NCBI RefSeq assembly: GCF_000429445.1
Contig: NZ_AUBW01000003.1
Location: 310,001 to 374,000, forward strand
Length of the DNA stretch: 64,000 bases
DNA from: Algoriphagus terrigena DSM 22685
Lineage (GTDB): Bacteria > Bacteroidota > Bacteroidia > Cytophagales > Cyclobacteriaceae
Reading direction: 5' to 3'
Each line of letters begins with the position of its first letter. Positions within the stretch are counted from its first letter, which is position 1. Below, piece after piece: positions 63,353 through 64,000 of this stretch. The translations under genes were made by a program, and so were the position numbers. The notes beneath the pieces were generated by a model. It worked only from the letters and a program-made list of their open reading frames with translations, was not told where the DNA came from and searched no databases.

Positions 63353-64000
63353 TCATTTCTTCTTCGCCGGAAATTTCCCTTTTTTCTTGCCGGCATCGGG
63401 CTGGGCTTCGATGATTTCGAGTGTCTCTTTGTAGGTCAGCTGCTCGGCTTCTTTGCCCTTGGGGATCTTGTAGTTGTTTTTACCAAACTTGATGTAAGGT
63501 CCCCAGCGTCCGTTTAGGAGCTGGATTTCTGGATTTTCGTCGAAGGTCTTGATGTGTTTTTTGGCATCTGCTTCCCGCTTGTTTTGGATCAGCGTGATCG
63601 CTTCTTCCTCGGTGATCGCCATGGGATCCTGACTTTTTTCCAGGGAATAGAATGCGCTGTCGTGACGAATGTAGGGTCCAAACCGGCCGATGGCGGCAGT
63701 CATCTTTTTGTCCTCAAAGAATCCTACTTCGCGTGGCAGTTTGAAAAGTTCAAGTGCATCTTCTATCGTTACATTTTCGATGAACTGGCCCTTTTTCAGG
63801 CTGGCAAACTGCTTGTCTTCGTCTTCGGTTTCACCGATCTGCACCAAAGGCCCAAATCTACCGAGTCTTGCGTAGACGTTTTTGCCAGAGGTGGGATGCT
63901 GCCCGATCAGTCGGCTGGAGTTGACATCCTGTCGGGAGACCTGCTCCGTCTCTTCCACGCTCTTGTGGAATTTGCCATAGAATCCGTCAATCATATCCTG
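63353..64000 (-). CDS. topA: DNA topoisomerase I, C-terminal part (gene continues beyond window)
   Basis: The visible 215 or so residues are repeats of the type found at the C-terminus of Bacteroidota topoisomerase I: NVYARLGRFGPLVQIGE, KKMTAAIGRFGPYIRHD and NGRWGPYIKFGKNNYKIPKG, followed by a lysine-rich tail (GKKKGKFPAKKK). The catalytic domains lie outside the window on the higher-coordinate side. The enzyme relaxes negatively supercoiled DNA. The frame is open to the window end, so this is a window truncation, not a broken gene. Confidence 0.9.
   Translation of the reverse strand, partial: QDMIDGFYGKFHKSVEETEQVSRQDVNSSRLIGQHPTSGKNVYARLGRFGPLVQIGETEDEDKQFASLKKGQFIENVTIEDALELFKLPREVGFFEDKKMTAAIGRFGPYIRHDSAFYSLEKSQDPMAITEEEAITLIQNKREADAKKHIKTFDENPEIQLLNGRWGPYIKFGKNNYKIPKGKEAEQLTYKETLEIIEAQPDAGKKKGKFPAKKK

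Overview
The window looks like Bacteroidota chromosome, most likely the order Cytophagales (a Cyclobacteriaceae-like genome). This rests on a SusC/SusD pair with an ECF sigma/FecR switch, very weak ribosome binding sites with several TTG/GTG starts, TANNTTTG-type -7 promoter boxes, Tat-exported Gfo/Idh/MocA oxidoreductases and PorT-like barrels. By eye the GC content is near 48-50 %, except for one island at about 57.7-63.2 kb near 30 %. The taxonomic call is inference. No rRNA, tRNA, CRISPR array or IS element was recognised.

Layout. 0-10.8 kb: tail of an ECF sigma factor, a FecR anti-sigma factor, an STN-bearing SusC, SusD, a Tat-type Gfo/Idh/MocA oxidoreductase, a GMC oxidoreductase and its gluconate-2-dehydrogenase subunit-3-like partner. 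This reads as a glycan import locus joined to a periplasmic sugar-oxidising module, with no glycoside hydrolase in view. 11-19 kb: a GAF protein, a metallophosphatase fused to an outer-membrane barrel, an SdiA-regulated-type lipoprotein and an HD/Pycsar-effector-domain fusion. 19-30 kb: a lipoprotein, an ECF sigma factor with a barrel-fused anti-sigma candidate, an MscS channel, a COG2509-type FAD protein, a second Gfo/Idh/MocA protein, a DEDDh/GIY-YIG nuclease, a GNAT enzyme and a Tat-exported aminotransferase. 30-47 kb: serine hydrolase/YfcC/aldo-keto reductase operon, sirtuin, mgsA-pfkA, oligopeptidase B, mscL, a second sigma/anti-sigma/Spy-like operon, a tandem Usp, a flippase and feoA-feoB-small Cys protein. 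47.7-57.4 kb: two adjacent giant genes (1835 and 1401 residues) matching no family I recognise. 57.7-63.2 kb: a low-GC four-gene operon encoding an SMC-like ATPase, a Toprim protein, a kleisin-like and a MukE/MksE-like protein, which resembles a compact and reordered Wadjet/MksBEF-type system. The window ends inside topA.

Non-coding structure is unusually informative. A perfect -7 box at 42909-42916 is followed four bases later by a roughly 195-nt region whose 5' end pairs with its 3' terminator and which has a second long-range helix; this is a strong structured ncRNA candidate with 6S-like architecture. A 170-bp imperfect palindrome abuts the end of the feo operon. Several intergenic spacers show a degenerate 7-bp periodicity that runs right up to stop or start codons.

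The best candidates for something undescribed are the giant gene pair, the compact condensin/Toprim cassette with its repeat-bearing ends, the 6S-like RNA and the heptamer spacers. All assignments come from reading the sequence; no database search was run.
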